From NCBI GenBank assembly GCA_903970455.1, contig CAJCIW010000042.1:1-5941 (forward strand): a stretch of 5,941 nt of DNA, written 5' to 3'. The notes below the pieces were generated by a model, which saw only the letters and a program-made list of their open reading frames with translations, was not told the origin of the DNA and searched no databases. Of this stretch, positions 4,873-5,941 are shown in pieces; within the stretch, counting starts at the first letter, position 1; the number at the start of each line of letters is the position of its first letter. The translations under genes were made by a program, and so were the position numbers. The stretch comes from Verrucomicrobiota bacterium (lineage in GTDB: Bacteria > Chlamydiota > Chlamydiia > Chlamydiales > Rhabdochlamydiaceae).

Positions 4873-5941
4873 ATGCCAACATCAATTACAACTGCCCATG
4901 CCCCGATCACATTTCAAGCGGTATGGAATGAAAAAAATCAGCATCTCTCAGAGACTTGCGTGGAGAAAATCACTCGCACAGTTTTCTTTTTTCTCAATAA
5001 ATTCATTGCAGGATTAGTTCTCCCGGCAACATTAATAAGAAAAAATGTTGTCAGCGGGGTTTGTAGACATTTTGAGCAGCGCTGGGATCCAAGAACCCAT
5101 CCCCATTCCCTTCTTACCCAAAATTTCACCCCCTCTCCCATTGAAGTCACGACCCCAGACGGCGTTAAACTTCGCGGCACTTTTTTTAAGAATGCTGCAG
5201 CACAGGAATCGGCCCCGACCGTCGTTTTCTATCAACCTAATGCGATGATCGGAAAACAAGGAACATTCGACTGGGTTATGGAGCAAGCTGCTTTACAAGA
5301 ATTTCCGTACAATTTCGTTTATTTCGATTATCGGGGGTGCGGAGAATCGGATCAGGTCACTCCTAATTCTAAAAAAGATCTATTTCTCGATGGGGAAAGC
5401 ATCTATCAATTTGTCAGAGATAAGCTCCATGTACCTGCAAAAGAGATTCATTTTTATGGATGGTCTTTAGGAGGGGGGATCAGTGCAAATGTTAAACAGA
5501 TTCATTCGGAGCGCGAGGGAAAATACGTCAACGAAAGATCTTTTACTTCGATCAATGAAACACTAAAAAACATGACGTCACATGTTCTAGCTGCCATCGC
5601 CGGAATTGCAATATCTGCCATGAACTGGAATATCGATGCCGTGGAACCGATTAAAAAGATGAAAGGCAAAACCTTGATTGTCCATCATCCCGAAGATGAA
5701 TTGATGCGGGAAGAAGCGAGTCTCTACCACAGACTCTTCCAAAGAGGCGTAGCCCCTTCTCCCGACATAACAGAGCTCAATCTTAGGCAAGGCCAGGCCA
5801 CCCCTGATTTTGTTTTTTTTCACGGGGCGCCCATCGCTCATTTTGTTAATCCCGACTTCAATGCTACGGATGAAATTACGAAATTTCTTTTCTCTTCTAA
5901 TTGTTCCTTTTCGGAGAGGATGCTCAACAGATTTGCTGTGG
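4873..5941 (+). CDS. Alpha/beta hydrolase, CHLPS 43 kDa (DUF818) / SidB-like, 3'-truncated by window edge
   Basis: The frame from ATG 4873 (MPTSITTAHA) stays open to the window end, giving 356 visible residues. The start is placed by the promoter just upstream; no Shine-Dalgarno is visible. Residues 36-55 are hydrophobic (with one Lys) and may anchor or associate the protein with a membrane. A beta-rich lead-in (89-105, ending PDGVKLRGTFF) precedes the hydrolase fold, which shows YFDYRGCGES (150-159) and the nucleophile elbow GWSLGGG (196-202) with Ser198. Asp275 (HHPEDELM) and His323 or His317 (FFHGAPIAHF) are the probable rest of the triad. NERSFTS (220-226) after the elbow recalls the N(D/E)RSFSS motif I associate with Legionella SidB and chlamydial CHLPS 43 kDa proteins. 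The substrate is unknown; a lipase, esterase or host-directed role is inference from family resemblance. It is separately promoted from dnaA, 74 bases downstream of it. Confidence 0.85.
   Translation, partial: MPTSITTAHAPITFQAVWNEKNQHLSETCVEKITRTVFFFLNKFIAGLVLPATLIRKNVVSGVCRHFEQRWDPRTHPHSLLTQNFTPSPIEVTTPDGVKLRGTFFKNAAAQESAPTVVFYQPNAMIGKQGTFDWVMEQAALQEFPYNFVYFDYRGCGESDQVTPNSKKDLFLDGESIYQFVRDKLHVPAKEIHFYGWSLGGGISANVKQIHSEREGKYVNERSFTSINETLKNMTSHVLAAIAGIAISAMNWNIDAVEPIKKMKGKTLIVHHPEDELMREEASLYHRLFQRGVAPSPDITELNLRQGQATPDFVFFHGAPIAHFVNPDFNATDEITKFLFSSNCSFSERMLNRFAV

Noticed and set aside
5045..5248. Plus-strand open frame of 67 aa overlapping the hydrolase gene
   Set aside because: It lies in another frame within the well-supported hydrolase coding sequence and has no independent start signals.

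Overview
The window looks like chromosomal DNA from a Chlamydiota bacterium, most likely an environmental Parachlamydiales-type lineage rather than Chlamydia itself. The main evidence is a same-strand pair, a YidC/Oxa1 membrane insertase directly followed by a compact DnaA. As I recall, this matches the 60IM/dnaA_1 neighbourhood of Chlamydia (CT251/CT250). Two further genes fit a host-associated lifestyle. One is a 5'-truncated protein with an F-box-like N-terminus. The other is a 3'-truncated alpha/beta hydrolase resembling the chlamydial 'CHLPS 43 kDa' (DUF818) and Legionella SidB-type hydrolases. The taxonomic call is inferred from gene order and protein character, not from a search.

Layout, all on the + strand. 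Positions 2-1273 hold a reading frame that is open to the left edge and encodes a hypothetical protein with an F-box-like motif followed by a charged helical region. Positions 1274-1574 are non-coding. They contain a 112-bp near-perfect inverted repeat (1281-1392), a short GGCAGGAT-type repeat with a small hairpin (1401-1433), and a plausible sigma70-class promoter and Shine-Dalgarno site for yidC. Positions 1575-3476 are yidC (633 aa). Positions 3476-4798 are dnaA (440 aa), whose ATG shares one base with the yidC stop (TAATG), indicating translational coupling. Positions 4799-4872 form a short AT-rich gap with a strong promoter (TTGATT, 17 bp, TATAAT) and nested AT palindromes. Positions 4873-5941 are the start of the hydrolase gene, which runs off the right edge.

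yidC and dnaA appear to form an operon driven from about 1512-1541, joining inner-membrane protein insertion to replication initiation. The hydrolase has its own promoter and is probably a separate unit. The first gene is separated from yidC by the inverted repeat, which may end its transcript or be a small mobile or repetitive element at the edge of the conserved block. I found no tRNA, rRNA, CRISPR array, complete insertion sequence or convincing cluster of DnaA boxes. I see no complete novel multi-gene system. The items most worth following up are the F-box-like protein, the large inverted repeat, the divergent DnaA motifs and the DUF818/SidB-like hydrolase.
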